A DNA stretch of 64,000 nt from Magnetospirillum molischianum DSM 120. GTDB lineage: Bacteria > Pseudomonadota > Alphaproteobacteria > Rhodospirillales > Magnetospirillaceae. A program made the translations under genes and the position numbers. The stretch lies in assembly GCF_000294655.1 (NCBI RefSeq), contig NZ_CAHP01000001.1, forward strand, positions 39,659-103,658. The letters run 5' to 3'. Below are positions 1 to 9,057 of this stretch, piece by piece. Each line of letters starts with the position of its first letter. Within the stretch, counting starts at the first letter, position 1. Under the pieces are notes generated by a model that did no database searches, was not told the origin of the DNA, and was given only the letters and a program-made list of their open reading frames with translations.

Positions 1-8
1 AATAACGA

Positions 9-2693
9 CTATGCCGTGCCGGAAGACGTGCCTTCGCCCAGGGCGGCCTGAGCCGCTGCGAGGCGAGCAATCGGCACGCGATAGGGCGAGCACGACACGT
101 AATCCAGTCCGGCGCTCTGGCAGAACGAGATCGAGGCGGGATCGCCGCCATGTTCGCCGCAAATACCAAGCTTGAGACCCGGCCGGGTGACGCGGCCACG
201 TTCGGCGGCGATACGGATCAACTCGCCGACGCCGGCTTGATCCAGGCTGGCGAAGGGGTCGCGTTCATAAATGCCCCGCGCCCGATAGACTTCCAGGAAC
301 GGGCCGGAATCGTCGCGGCTCATCCCAAAGGTGGTCTGGGTCAAGTCGTTGGTGCCGAACGAGAAGAAAGCGGCGGTTTCCGCGATCTCGCCCGCCATCA
401 ATGCGGCGCGGGGCAGTTCGATCATGGTGCCGACCAGATATTTCACCGCGTAATTCTGCTCGGAGAACACCGCCTGGGCTTCCTTGTCGATGGCGGCCTT
501 CAGTAGGTCGAGTTCCTTGCGGGCTCCGACCAGCGGGATCATCACCTCTGGCACGACGCTACGTCCGGTCTCACGCGAGACATGGACCGCGGCTTCGAAG
601 ATCGCACGGGCCTGCATCTCGTAGATTTCGGGATAGGTGATGCCGAGACGGCAGCCGCGATGGCCCAGCATCGGATTGGATTCGTGCAGGGCGATATTGC
701 GGGCGCGGATCAAGGCGGGATCGACCCCGGCTTCCTTGGCGACTTCGGCGATTTCCGCTTCGGTATGAGGCAGGAACTCATGCAGCGGCGGATCGAGCAG
801 GCGGATGGTCACCGGCAGCCCACGCATGATTTCGAACAGCTCAATGAAATCCTGGCGCTGATAGGGCAGCAGCTTGGAAAGAGCGGAGCGGCGGCCCTCT
901 TCGGTTTCGGCCAGGATCATTTCGCGCATCGCGATGATGCGGCGCGGATCGAAGAACATGTGCTCGGTCCGGCACAGGCCGATACCCTCGGCCCCGAACT
1001 TGCGGGCGGTGGCGGCGTCCTGCGGCGTTTCCGCATTGGCACGGATCTTCAGCGTCCGAATGGTGTCAACCCATTCCATTAGGGTGGCGAAATCGCCGGT
1101 CATTTCGGGCTGGATCGTGGGCACCGCGCCCAGGAACACTTCGCCGGTTGAGCCGTCGAGGGTAATCACATCGCCCTCGGACAGGATCTGTCCGGCCACC
1201 TTCATCTGGCGGGCAGCGTGATCGACCCGGATCTCACCGGCACCGGCGACGCAGGGCGTTCCCATGCCGCGTGCGACAACGGCGGCGTGGCTGGTCATGC
1301 CGCCGCGAGTCGTCAGGATGCCTTCGGAGACGTGCATGCCGCCGATATCTTCGGGGCTGGTCTCGACCCGGACCAGAATGACCTTTTCCTTGCGGACATT
1401 GACCCAGTTTTCGGCATCCTCGGCCGAGAACACCACCCGGCCCGATGCTGCGCCGGGCGAGGCCGGAAGCCCGCGCGCCAACACAGTACGCGCCGCTTTG
1501 GGGTCGAGAGTCGGATGCAACAACTGATCGAGCGAAACGGGATCGATCCGACGGATTGCTTCCTTGCGGGTGATCAGTCCTTCACGCGCCATATCGACGG
1601 CGATTTTCAGCGCCGCCTTGGTGGTGCGTTTGCCGGTACGGGTCTGGAGCATCCACAGCCGCCCCTGCTGCACCGTGAATTCCATGTCCTGCATGTCACG
1701 GTAATGGGCTTCGAGCTTGTGGCGGATCGCGTTCAGCTCCTTGAACACTTCCGGCTGGCATTCTTCCATCGCCGGAAGGTTCGAGTTCTGCGCCTGCTTG
1801 CCTTCGATGGTGATCTGCTGCGGGGTGCGGATGCCGGCGACGACATCCTCGCCCTGGGCGTTGACGAGGAACTCGCCATAAAATTCGTGGTCGCCGGTCG
1901 AGGGATTACGGGTGAAGCAGACGCCGGTCGAGCAATCGTCGCCCATGTTGCCGAACACCATCGCCTGGACGTTGACGGCGGTTCCCCAGCTTCCGGGGAT
2001 GTCGTGCAAGCGGCGATAGGTGATGGCGCGTTGATTCATCCACGACCCGAACACCGCGCCGATAGCGCCCCAAAGCTGTTCGTGAACGTCCTGGGGGAAA
2101 GGATGGCCCAGGACTTCCTTCACTTTGTCCTTATAGCGGGCGATGACCTTTTTCCAGTCATCGGCGGCGAGGTCGGTATCGAGATGAACGCCCTTGTCGT
2201 CCTTGGCCTCTTCCAGGATTTCCTCGAAATTATGGTGCTCGATGCCCAGCACCACGTTCGAGTACATCTGGATAAAGCGGCGATAGCTGTCATAAGCGAA
2301 GCGTGGGTCGTTTGAACGTTTGGCCAGACCTTCGACCGACAGGTCGTTGAGGCCAAGGTTCAGGATGGTATCCATCATGCCCGGCATCGAGGCGCGCGCG
2401 CCCGAGCGAACCGAGACCAACAGAGGATCATCGATTGAGCCGAAGGTCCGCCCCAGGGTCTCTTCGACCTTGGCGAGGGCGGCGATGACCTCGTCTTTCA
2501 GCGTGTCGGGGTAGATCTCGCCATTATCGTAATAATAGGTGCAGACCTCGGTGCTGATCGTGAATCCGGGCGGGACCGGGATACCGAGATTGCTCATCTC
2601 GGCGAGATTGGCTCCCTTACCACCGAGCAGATTCTTCATATCCGCTCGTCCCTCAGCCCTGCCACCGCCAAAGCTATAGACCCATTTCGTCAT
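9..2693 (-). CDS. ppdK: Pyruvate, phosphate dikinase
   Basis: Cytosolic enzyme interconverting pyruvate, ATP and phosphate with PEP, AMP and PPi; it can feed gluconeogenesis or run as a PPi-dependent glycolytic step. The frame is 894 residues from the ATG that gives MTKWVYSFGGG, a typical PPDK N-terminus and family length. An in-frame upstream extension of 40 residues looks like read-through of the leader and was not used. The N-terminal ATP-grasp domain has GGKGANLAEM and RSGARASMPGMMDTILN. The mobile phosphohistidine domain has GGMTSHAAVVARG near residue 465. The C-terminal PEP/pyruvate barrel ends with CGEHGGDP near residue 845, holding the catalytic Cys. The stop lies 9 bases from the window edge, so downstream context is missing. 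It is the last gene after glyQ-glyS on the same strand, with a 141-base gap in which I see no terminator. Confidence 0.96.
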   Translation of the reverse strand: MTKWVYSFGGGRAEGRADMKNLLGGKGANLAEMSNLGIPVPPGFTISTEVCTYYYDNGEIYPDTLKDEVIAALAKVEETLGRTFGSIDDPLLVSVRSGARASMPGMMDTILNLGLNDLSVEGLAKRSNDPRFAYDSYRRFIQMYSNVVLGIEHHNFEEILEEAKDDKGVHLDTDLAADDWKKVIARYKDKVKEVLGHPFPQDVHEQLWGAIGAVFGSWMNQRAITYRRLHDIPGSWGTAVNVQAMVFGNMGDDCSTGVCFTRNPSTGDHEFYGEFLVNAQGEDVVAGIRTPQQITIEGKQAQNSNLPAMEECQPEVFKELNAIRHKLEAHYRDMQDMEFTVQQGRLWMLQTRTGKRTTKAALKIAVDMAREGLITRKEAIRRIDPVSLDQLLHPTLDPKAARTVLARGLPASPGAASGRVVFSAEDAENWVNVRKEKVILVRVETSPEDIGGMHVSEGILTTRGGMTSHAAVVARGMGTPCVAGAGEIRVDHAARQMKVAGQILSEGDVITLDGSTGEVFLGAVPTIQPEMTGDFATLMEWVDTIRTLKIRANAETPQDAATARKFGAEGIGLCRTEHMFFDPRRIIAMREMILAETEEGRRSALSKLLPYQRQDFIELFEIMRGLPVTIRLLDPPLHEFLPHTEAEIAEVAKEAGVDPALIRARNIALHESNPMLGHRGCRLGITYPEIYEMQARAIFEAAVHVSRETGRSVVPEVMIPLVGARKELDLLKAAIDKEAQAVFSEQNYAVKYLVGTMIELPRAALMAGEIAETAAFFSFGTNDLTQTTFGMSRDDSGPFLEVYRARGIYERDPFASLDQAGVGELIRIAAERGRVTRPGLKLGICGEHGGDPASISFCQSAGLDYVSCSPYRVPIARLAAAQAALGEGTSSGTA

Positions 2694-2834
2694 GGTCGAT
2701 CTCGCGCCCTTCAGTTCTGAACGAAAATTACGTCCACGCCCGCTCCGGACGGAACTTTGCGTCCCGATCATGCTCTTTCGTCGAACGAATGACCAGTCAG
2801 GAGTGTTACGCAAAGATGGCGGACGGCTCCCTTC

Positions 2835-5060
2835 TTATCCCTCGATCCGGCTAAAGTCGGCGACGTGGCCCATCGCCGTCCCAATCGCCGCCAACAGGCC
2901 AAGCCGGGCGGCGCGCAGGTCGGGCTGGTCGGCATTGACCGTCACCTGTTCAAAAAAGGCGTCGAGCGGGCGACGCAAGGTGGCGAGCGCGGCCATTGCG
3001 GCGGCGAAATCCTCGGCCAGCAACGCCGCCTCGACCGTTGGCCCGACCTTGCTCAGCGCCGCCGCCAGAGCCTGTTCTTCGGCCTGGGACAGACACGCGG
3101 GATCGACCGGACCGGCGAAGCTGGTTCCGTCCTTCTTTTCTTCAATGCGGACGATGTTGGCGGCGCGGCGATAGGCCACCAGGAGGTTGGCTCCGTCATC
3201 GGAGGAGACGAAGGCCGTCAACGCCTCGACCCGTTTGCGCAGCAGAACCAGATCGTCCTGACCACCCAACGCGAACACCGCGTTGATCAGATCGTGGCGG
3301 ATGCCTTGTTCCTTCCACGCTACCGCCAGACGGTCGGCAAAGAAGGAAAGGAGTTCATTCGCTGTTTTCTCTCCAGATGGAATATTTATGTATTGGGAGA
3401 GAATGACATGCTCGTGAACTTCTTCTTCAGAGCAAATTTCTCCGCCGCTTATTACAATGTAATCGGTGTCGTAATTCACGTCATCAATACCAACACGCAA
3501 GGCAGAAGACCCTTTTTTATTGAAAAGAACGCATTCTCCCGCAAAATGAGAAGTGTATGACTTCCATGATTCTTTGAGCAAATCGCCCAATTTTACCCGA
3601 AGTTCATTCTCGATAATCAGGCGGATCACGCCGAGCGCGGCGCGGCGGAGCGCGAACGGGTCTTTTGAACCGGTCGGCTTTTCATTGATGGCAAAGAAGC
3701 CGACCAGCGTGTCAATCTTGTCGGCCAGCGCTACCGCGATCGCGATCGGTGCGGTCGGGCAGGAATCCGACGGCCCCACCGGCGAATAATGGGCGGCGAT
3801 CGACTCGGCGACCTCGGCCGCTTCGCCGTCATTGCGGGCGTAATAGCGCCCCATCACCCCCTGAAGTTCGGGGAATTCGCCGACCATTTCCGACGACAGA
3901 TCGGCCTTGGCAAGCCGACCTGCGCGTTTAGCTTGGGTGACGTCGGCACCGATACGGGGGGCTATCTTGCCCGCCAGCAAGTCGATGCGATGAGCCTTGT
4001 CATACATCGAGCCGAGACCGGCATAGAAGGTCCGTTCCGCCAGCTTGGGCAGACGCGAATCGAGACGGTGACGACGGTCGGTATCCCAGAAGAACTTGGC
4101 GTCGGAAAGACGTGCCCGCAGAACCCTCTGATTGCCCGAGACGATTGCCGCGCCGCCATCGGTGGCCTGCATGTTCGACACCACGACGAAGCGGGGGGCA
4201 AGGCTTCCATCCGCCTTCAGCAGGCTGAAATATTTCTGGTGCGCCCGCATCGAGGTAATCAGCACCTCGGCGGGGACATCCATGAAGGCATCGTCAATAC
4301 TGCCGATCAGCGGTACCGGCCATTCGACCAGCCCGGTGACCTCGGCCAGCAGACCGTCATCGGCCTTCAGCGTCAGTCCCTCGGCTTGGGCCAGTGCTAG
4401 TGCGCCAGACAAAATGGCCTCGCGCCGTTCGGCCGGGTCGAGGATCACCTTTGCCGCGCGCAGCCGCTCGGCATAATCGGCGAACGATTTGACCGCGAAG
4501 GTCTCGGGTGCAAGGAAGCGATGGCCGCGGCTGACGTTGCCAGCGTGGATCGGGCCGAACGCGACCGGCACGATCTCGCCGTCGAACAGGGCCAGAATCG
4601 ACTGGACCGGGCGGACCCAGCGAACCGAATGAGTGCCCCAACGCTGCGATTTCGGCCAGGGGAAGGCGGCCATCGTCGCCTCGACCACCTCTTTCAACAG
4701 ATCGGCGGTTTTGCGGCCCTTGCGTTCGATCACCGCGAACCAGAACACGCCCTTGCCGGTGTCGCGCTGTTCAAGCTGCTCGACGGTCAGGCCGGTCGAT
4801 TTCAGGAAGCCGTCCATCGCCTGAGCCGGAGCGCCGACACGGGGGCCGCGCTTTTCCTCGGACAAATCGGGACCGGCCTGCGGCAGCCCGTCGATCGCCA
4901 GAACCAGACGGCGCGGCGAGACCAGGGCGCGGGCGGACTCGAACGTAATTCCTCCGGCCGACAGACCGTCGGCAACCAACCGCCGCAGATCGTCGGCGGC
5001 ACGGGCCTGCATCCGGGCGGGGATCTCTTCGGACAGGATTTCCAGCAGAAATTCGGCCAT
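2835..5060 (-). CDS. glyS: Glycine--tRNA ligase beta subunit, with an atypical insert
   Basis: Beta subunit of the bacterial alpha2beta2 glycyl-tRNA synthetase, needed for tRNA recognition and charging. The start giving [17 protein letters not shown] is the standard GlyS N-terminus; 50 upstream in-frame residues overlap glyQ and were rejected. The protein is 741 residues, longer than the usual roughly 690. Typical blocks are visible, for example [31 protein letters not shown] and the [16 protein letters not shown] helix. After that helix the sequence departs from the family for about 55-60 residues (roughly 3355-3550), then resumes at [10 protein letters not shown]. The stretch 3361-3600 is about 41% GC by hand count (98 of 240), against 57-70% in nearby lines, so the insert looks foreign although the frame is intact. 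glyS starts 5 bases after glyQ ends, so the two are cotranscribed. Confidence 0.95.
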   Translation of the reverse strand: MAEFLLEILSEEIPARMQARAADDLRRLVADGLSAGGITFESARALVSPRRLVLAIDGLPQAGPDLSEEKRGPRVGAPAQAMDGFLKSTGLTVEQLEQRDTGKGVFWFAVIERKGRKTADLLKEVVEATMAAFPWPKSQRWGTHSVRWVRPVQSILALFDGEIVPVAFGPIHAGNVSRGHRFLAPETFAVKSFADYAERLRAAKVILDPAERREAILSGALALAQAEGLTLKADDGLLAEVTGLVEWPVPLIGSIDDAFMDVPAEVLITSMRAHQKYFSLLKADGSLAPRFVVVSNMQATDGGAAIVSGNQRVLRARLSDAKFFWDTDRRHRLDSRLPKLAERTFYAGLGSMYDKAHRIDLLAGKIAPRIGADVTQAKRAGRLAKADLSSEMVGEFPELQGVMGRYYARNDGEAAEVAESIAAHYSPVGPSDSCPTAPIAIAVALADKIDTLVGFFAINEKPTGSKDPFALRRAALGVIRLIIENELRVKLGDLLKESWKSYTSHFAGECVLFNKKGSSALRVGIDDVNYDTDYIVISGGEICSEEEVHEHVILSQYINIPSGEKTANELLSFFADRLAVAWKEQGIRHDLINAVFALGGQDDLVLLRKRVEALTAFVSSDDGANLLVAYRRAANIVRIEEKKDGTSFAGPVDPACLSQAEEQALAAALSKVGPTVEAALLAEDFAAAMAALATLRRPLDAFFEQVTVNADQPDLRAARLGLLAAIGTAMGHVADFSRIEG

Positions 5061-5065
5061 GATCC

Positions 5066-5941
5066 TCACGCCTCCTTGCGGCTGGCGAGCCAGCCTTCGC
5101 AACATGCCTTGGCCAGGGCACGCACCCGGCCGATATACGCCTGACGTTCCGCCACCGAGATCACGCCCCGCGCGTCGAGCAGGTTGAAGCGGTGGCTGGC
5201 TTTGATGCACTGGTCATAGGCGGGCAGGGCAACACCCTTGGCGAGCAGGTTCCGGCATTCCGTTTCCGCGTCCTCGAAATGGCGTAACAGCATCTCGGTA
5301 TCGGCGTGTTCGAAATTGTGAGCGGAATATTCCTGCTCCGCCTGGAGGAAGATTTCGCCGTATTTGACGCCATCGTCGTTGTAGCGAAGGTCGTAGACGT
5401 TCTCGACCCCCTGGATGTACATCGCCAGACGCTCCAGACCATAGGTCATCTCGACCGCGACCGGATCGCATTCGATGCCGCCGACCTGCTGGAAATAGGT
5501 GAACTGGGTCACCTCCATTCCATCGCACCAGACTTCCCAGCCCAGCCCCCAGGCTCCCAGGGTCGGGCTTTCCCAATCGTCTTCGACAAAGCGGATGTCG
5601 TGGGCCATCGGGTCGATCCCCAGCGCCCGCAGGCTGTCGAGATACAGCGCCTGCGGGTCTTCGGGACTGGGTTTCAGCAGAACCTGGAACTGGTAATAGT
5701 GCTGGAGGCGGTTGGGATTCTCGCCATAACGCCCGTCCTTGGGCCGACGTGACGGCTGGACATAGGCGCACTTCCACCGGTCCGGCCCCAACGCCCGCAG
5801 CGTGGTGGCGGGGTGGAAGGTTCCCGCCCCCACCTCCATGTCATAGGGCTGGAGGATCACGCAGCCCCGTTCGGCCCAAAAGGCTTGCAGGGTCAGGATC
5901 AGGCTTTGGAAACTGGGCGCTTGGGTGCCGGTGCTGGCCAT
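5066..5941 (-). CDS. glyQ: Glycine--tRNA ligase alpha subunit
   Basis: Catalytic alpha subunit of the heterotetrameric glycyl-tRNA synthetase, a class II aminoacyl-tRNA synthetase that activates glycine. The 291-residue product starts [19 protein letters not shown] and contains the family hallmarks [39 protein letters not shown] and [13 protein letters not shown]. The length matches the family (about 290-300). A 15-residue upstream in-frame extension was discarded because it is proline-rich and precedes the conserved start. It is the first gene of the glyQ-glyS pair and lies 91 bases downstream of the end of prk on the same strand. Confidence 0.97.
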   Translation of the reverse strand: MASTGTQAPSFQSLILTLQAFWAERGCVILQPYDMEVGAGTFHPATTLRALGPDRWKCAYVQPSRRPKDGRYGENPNRLQHYYQFQVLLKPSPEDPQALYLDSLRALGIDPMAHDIRFVEDDWESPTLGAWGLGWEVWCDGMEVTQFTYFQQVGGIECDPVAVEMTYGLERLAMYIQGVENVYDLRYNDDGVKYGEIFLQAEQEYSAHNFEHADTEMLLRHFEDAETECRNLLAKGVALPAYDQCIKASHRFNLLDARGVISVAERQAYIGRVRALAKACCEGWLASRKEA

Positions 5942-6032
5942 GGGTAACCGCCGTGGCAAAGGGGGGGACGGATCAGACGGCCGCAACCCTAACCACGGGG
6001 CCTGGATGGGTCAAGCACGGGAGCCCATGAAA

Positions 6033-6938
6033 TCAAGACGTTTGCGAGCGCCGTGCTTCTTGCCGCTCTTCATTGATCCGTCGCAGGATCGGAGTCAGCA
6101 CCAGTTCCATCGCCAATCCCATCTTGCCGCCGGGGACGACGATGGTGTTGCGGCGGCTCATCCACGAATCCTTCAGCATTTGGAGGAGGTAGGGGAAGTC
6201 GATCTGGAAGCGATCCGGTTTGCGGAACCGGATCACCACCAGGCTTTCGTCGGCGGTCGGGATGTCGCGGGCGATGAACGGGTTCGAGGTATCGACCACC
6301 GGCACGCGCTGGAAGTTGATGTCGGTCAGCTTGAACTGCGGCAGGATATAATGGATGTAATCGTGCATCCGCCGCAGGATCGTTTCGGTGACCGCTTCCT
6401 CGGAATAGCCGCGATGGCGGGTGTCGCGGTGAATCTTCTGAATCCATTCCAGATTGATCACCGGCACCACTCCGATCTTCAGATCGACATGGCGGGCACA
6501 GTCGCTGTCCTGGGTGACGATGCAGCCGTGCAGTCCCTCGTAGAACAGACAGTCGGTTTCCGGGGGGATATCGTCCCACGAGGTGAACTGGCCGGGACCG
6601 ATCCCCTGGTCGGCGAAGGGGATCGCTTCTTCCTCGTTATGGATATACAGCCGCCGCCGCCCGCCGCCAGTTTTGCCATAGGTGGCGAATAATTGTTCCA
6701 TCTCGGCGAACAAATTTGCTTCCGGGCCGAAATGGCTGAAAGTGCGGTGGTTGCTTTTCTCTGCCTCGATCATCGCCCGCTTCATGTCGGCGCGGTTATA
6801 GCGATGAAAGCTGTCGCCCTCGACGATCGCGGGTCTGATTCCTTCGCGCCGGAACATGTGCTCGAAGGATTCCTTGACGGTGCTGGTGCCGGCACCGGAA
6901 GACCCGGTGACGGCAATGATCGGATGCTGTCTGGACAT
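6033..6938 (-). CDS. prk: Phosphoribulokinase
   Basis: Phosphorylates ribulose 5-phosphate to ribulose 1,5-bisphosphate, the RuBisCO substrate, in the Calvin-Benson-Bassham cycle. The 301-residue product has the proteobacterial PRK length (about 290). A P-loop GSSGAGTST lies at residues 12-20, followed by VEGDSFHRYNRADMK, which carries the catalytic region. FSHFGPEANLF and FYEGLHG are also typical. It begins 27 bases after the cbbM stop on the same strand, so the two enzymes unique to the cycle form a minimal operon. Nothing resembling a LysR-type cbbR gene lies in the flanking sequence, so the regulator must be elsewhere. The symbol cbbP is equally used. Confidence 0.96.
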   Translation of the reverse strand: MSRQHPIIAVTGSSGAGTSTVKESFEHMFRREGIRPAIVEGDSFHRYNRADMKRAMIEAEKSNHRTFSHFGPEANLFAEMEQLFATYGKTGGGRRRLYIHNEEEAIPFADQGIGPGQFTSWDDIPPETDCLFYEGLHGCIVTQDSDCARHVDLKIGVVPVINLEWIQKIHRDTRHRGYSEEAVTETILRRMHDYIHYILPQFKLTDINFQRVPVVDTSNPFIARDIPTADESLVVIRFRKPDRFQIDFPYLLQMLKDSWMSRRNTIVVPGGKMGLAMELVLTPILRRINEERQEARRSQTS

Positions 6939-6965
6939 GCTCTACGTCTCTCGAAACGGAATGGG

Positions 6966-8342
6966 TCAGTCGATCCCCAGCCGGGTGCGCCAGCCGGGAT
7001 ATAGCCGGTCGGCATCGTCGGGGAAGGATTCGAATGCCCCTTTCAACTCGGGATGGGCCTTGGCGTATTCGACCAGATCGACCCCTTCGGACCACGCCTG
7101 ATGCGCCTGACGAAGCGACAATGCGCCCGCGATTGCTCCGGCTTTGTGCCCGAACGCGCCGCCGCCCGAGGTCTGGATGACGTTCGAGTGGCCCAGATTG
7201 GAGAAGAACCCCGGCAGGCGAAGTGCGTTCATGCCCCCGGAAATGATCGGAGTGCAGGCCTTCATGCCGTACCAGAACTGACGGTAGAATGGACCGTCGG
7301 CCACCTCGCGCTCAAGCATGTAGGCGACTGACTTTTCTCCGGCTTCGCCTTCCATCTTGCCATAGCCCATCGTCCCTGTGTGAATGCCGCTGGCACCGAT
7401 CAGGCGAGCCATCTTCATGTGGACCAGGACCGAATACCCGCGCTTCGACTGGGTGCTGGTGACTGCTCCGTGTCCGGCGCGGTGGTAATGCAGGAACTGG
7501 CTGGGGAAGTTGCGGCGGCAGGTCGTCACCGCCGTCGGCCCAGCGACATAGCCATCGACCAGGAAGGCGACGTGGTTGGCGTTCTCGGCGAAAGTTTCCA
7601 GGATGTAGTGGCCGCGCGCGATCATCTCGGCGGGATCGTCGGCGGTGATGTTGGCCGAAAACAGTTTGGCCTGCCCGGTAATGTCCTGAGCCCGCTTCAT
7701 CGCGTCGGCGACCAGCCGGATCGTTTCTTTCAGCGGAGCGAAGACCTGATTGCCTTGCGGCTCGTCGTTCTTGATGAAGTCGCCGCCCAGCCAGAATTGA
7801 TGACAGGCATCGGCGAAGGGTTGCGGACGCAGGCCCAGCTTTGGCTTGATGATGGTGCCGACAACCATGCCGCCATTGACCTGGGGCCGCCCCAACACCC
7901 GCCACATGTCGGCGATGTTGCAAGCCGGACCGTCGAACAATTGCAGGAAGCCGGGTGGGACGTAGAAATCGTGCATCTTGGCGTATTCGACGTCGGACAT
8001 GCCCTGATTGTTGCCGATGGTCAGGGTCAGGAACGATGCGATCATCGCCCGTCCGTCGATGATGTTGCGATCGAACAATTCGACCGGATAGGCGATCTTC
8101 ATCACCTCACGCGCTTCGTCGATCTCATAAACCAGGGCATCGACACCACGGGTGAAATCGTCGGTGGTACAGACTTCGACGTTGGTTCCGGTCGAGGATT
8201 CGGCGGCGAAATGGGCGGCGGTGGCAAGGTACCCATAGCCCGATTTCGGCTTCATCCGATAGGCGCACAAGACGTGCCGCCCTTCCGCGATCAGGTCTTC
8301 CTCGTTTAGGGAAAGATTGGCGTAGCGGCTGGACTGGTCCAT
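6966..8342 (-). CDS. cbbM: Ribulose-1,5-bisphosphate carboxylase, form II
   Basis: Form II RuBisCO (L2-type, no small subunit), which fixes CO2 onto RuBP. The 458-residue frame starts [21 protein letters not shown], which matches the R. rubrum CbbM N-terminus as I remember it. An ATG two codons upstream (8348) lies closer to a GGAG and could also be used. Catalytic landmarks are [10 protein letters not shown] (first catalytic Lys), [14 protein letters not shown] (carbamylated Lys with the Mg-binding Asp and Glu), YHRAGHGA, and loop 6 GYGKMEGE. Form II enzymes have poor CO2/O2 discrimination and are used under anaerobic, high-CO2 conditions, often as an electron sink. It is followed by prk and preceded by a terminator-like hairpin separating it from the nif operon. 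A 9-bp inverted repeat sits in its leader. Confidence 0.97.
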   Translation of the reverse strand: MDQSSRYANLSLNEEDLIAEGRHVLCAYRMKPKSGYGYLATAAHFAAESSTGTNVEVCTTDDFTRGVDALVYEIDEAREVMKIAYPVELFDRNIIDGRAMIASFLTLTIGNNQGMSDVEYAKMHDFYVPPGFLQLFDGPACNIADMWRVLGRPQVNGGMVVGTIIKPKLGLRPQPFADACHQFWLGGDFIKNDEPQGNQVFAPLKETIRLVADAMKRAQDITGQAKLFSANITADDPAEMIARGHYILETFAENANHVAFLVDGYVAGPTAVTTCRRNFPSQFLHYHRAGHGAVTSTQSKRGYSVLVHMKMARLIGASGIHTGTMGYGKMEGEAGEKSVAYMLEREVADGPFYRQFWYGMKACTPIISGGMNALRLPGFFSNLGHSNVIQTSGGGAFGHKAGAIAGALSLRQAHQAWSEGVDLVEYAKAHPELKGAFESFPDDADRLYPGWRTRLGID

Positions 8343-8369
8343 CTGCATTGATCTCCAACAAGGCGTCTT

Positions 8370-8406
8370 GTCCATCCCCGGTAGACGCGGGGCGACTGGG
8401 ATGGAC
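8370..8406 (-). repeat. Inverted repeat in the cbbM leader
   Basis: A perfect 9-bp inverted repeat, GTCCATCCC at 8370-8378 and GGGATGGAC at 8398-8406, lies 28-64 bases upstream of the cbbM start. Inside it CCCC and GGGG can form an alternative inner stem. It could be an mRNA leader hairpin or a binding site for a dimeric regulator. The sequence does not tell which. Confidence 0.6.
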
Positions 8407-8560
8407 GACACTGTGACGGCTTCCTGTTGAGGCGAGAACACCCGGAGGGGGAGTGGAGGCAATTACATGGGTAGGTTATTTACAGCCCGAAAGAATTGGG
8501 GATGGGCGGTTTTGGGTCGGTGTGGGCGTCTTCCGCCCCGGCCGTTATAGCCAAAATGAG

Positions 8561-8589
8561 AAGGGGCGCCCCGATTTGGAACGCCCCTT
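8561..8589 (-). terminator. Hairpin after the nifB-fesII operon
   Basis: An 8-bp GC-rich stem (AAGGGGCG at 8561-8568, CGCCCCTT at 8582-8589) begins 24 bases past the fesII stop. On the minus strand it is followed by a short T-containing stretch, not a long T-run. It is placed to end the nif accessory operon before cbbM. Confidence 0.6.
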
Positions 8590-8612
8590 CGTCGATCTAC
8601 GTGCTTCCGCGA

Positions 8613-8996
8613 TTAACGCCGCAGATCGATCTCAACCCCAGCCTCTCCAGAGAACTCGACCAGGATATCTTCATCACGAACGATATACTGACAGGCAAGA
8701 CGATAACTCGGAGGGGAGTCTTTCGTCTCTATCTTTTCAAGCAATGCCTTGCTCAACTTGCCATTGACAGACAAGGTGAGCTTTTCCTTGTCGGTCAGAT
8801 GGCTGGCCAAGGGCGGATTGTCGCCCAGAACCGTTACTTTGATAAGGCAGGAACCGCATTCACCATCCTGGCACTGGCAGGGGATGGGAATGTCGTTCTT
8901 CTTGGCCAAGGCCAGAAGGGTCTTGGTGTCGCCCGCCACCGCGTAAACGGTGACGTCCTTTTCCAGGATGGGCGAGCTGAAAGTCACGTTCGCCAT
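8613..8996 (-). CDS. [2Fe-2S] ferredoxin, FeSII (Shethna protein)-like
   Basis: 127-residue plant-type [2Fe-2S] ferredoxin. The cluster ligands are visible as CQDGECGSC (C-x4-C-x2-C) with the fourth Cys in RLACQY. The opening MANVTFSSP, the DPPTYRLACQ-like segment and the C-terminal DEDILVEFSGE strongly resemble the Azotobacter FeSII protein as I recall it. That protein binds MoFe and Fe protein under O2 stress and locks nitrogenase in a protected, inactive complex. It is the last gene of the nifB operon, 61 bases after the SIR2-like gene. An extra Cys precedes the first ligand (PCQC). The start was chosen at MANVTFSSP because the six upstream in-frame residues are not conserved. An electron-donor role to nitrogenase is the main alternative. 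Confidence 0.88.
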   Translation of the reverse strand: MANVTFSSPILEKDVTVYAVAGDTKTLLALAKKNDIPIPCQCQDGECGSCLIKVTVLGDNPPLASHLTDKEKLTLSVNGKLSKALLEKIETKDSPPSYRLACQYIVRDEDILVEFSGEAGVEIDLRR

Positions 8997-9057
8997 GCTT
9001 TTCCCTCTCTGCATGAATCGGGGAGATCGGGCCGCCGCTCCCTTCCGGCGGACGTCA

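Noticed and set aside
3430-3470. GlyS insert as a Rickettsia-type palindromic element
   Set aside because: Only a 5-bp dyad (ATTAC-AAT-GTAAT at 3451-3463) was found, not the long palindrome of such elements.
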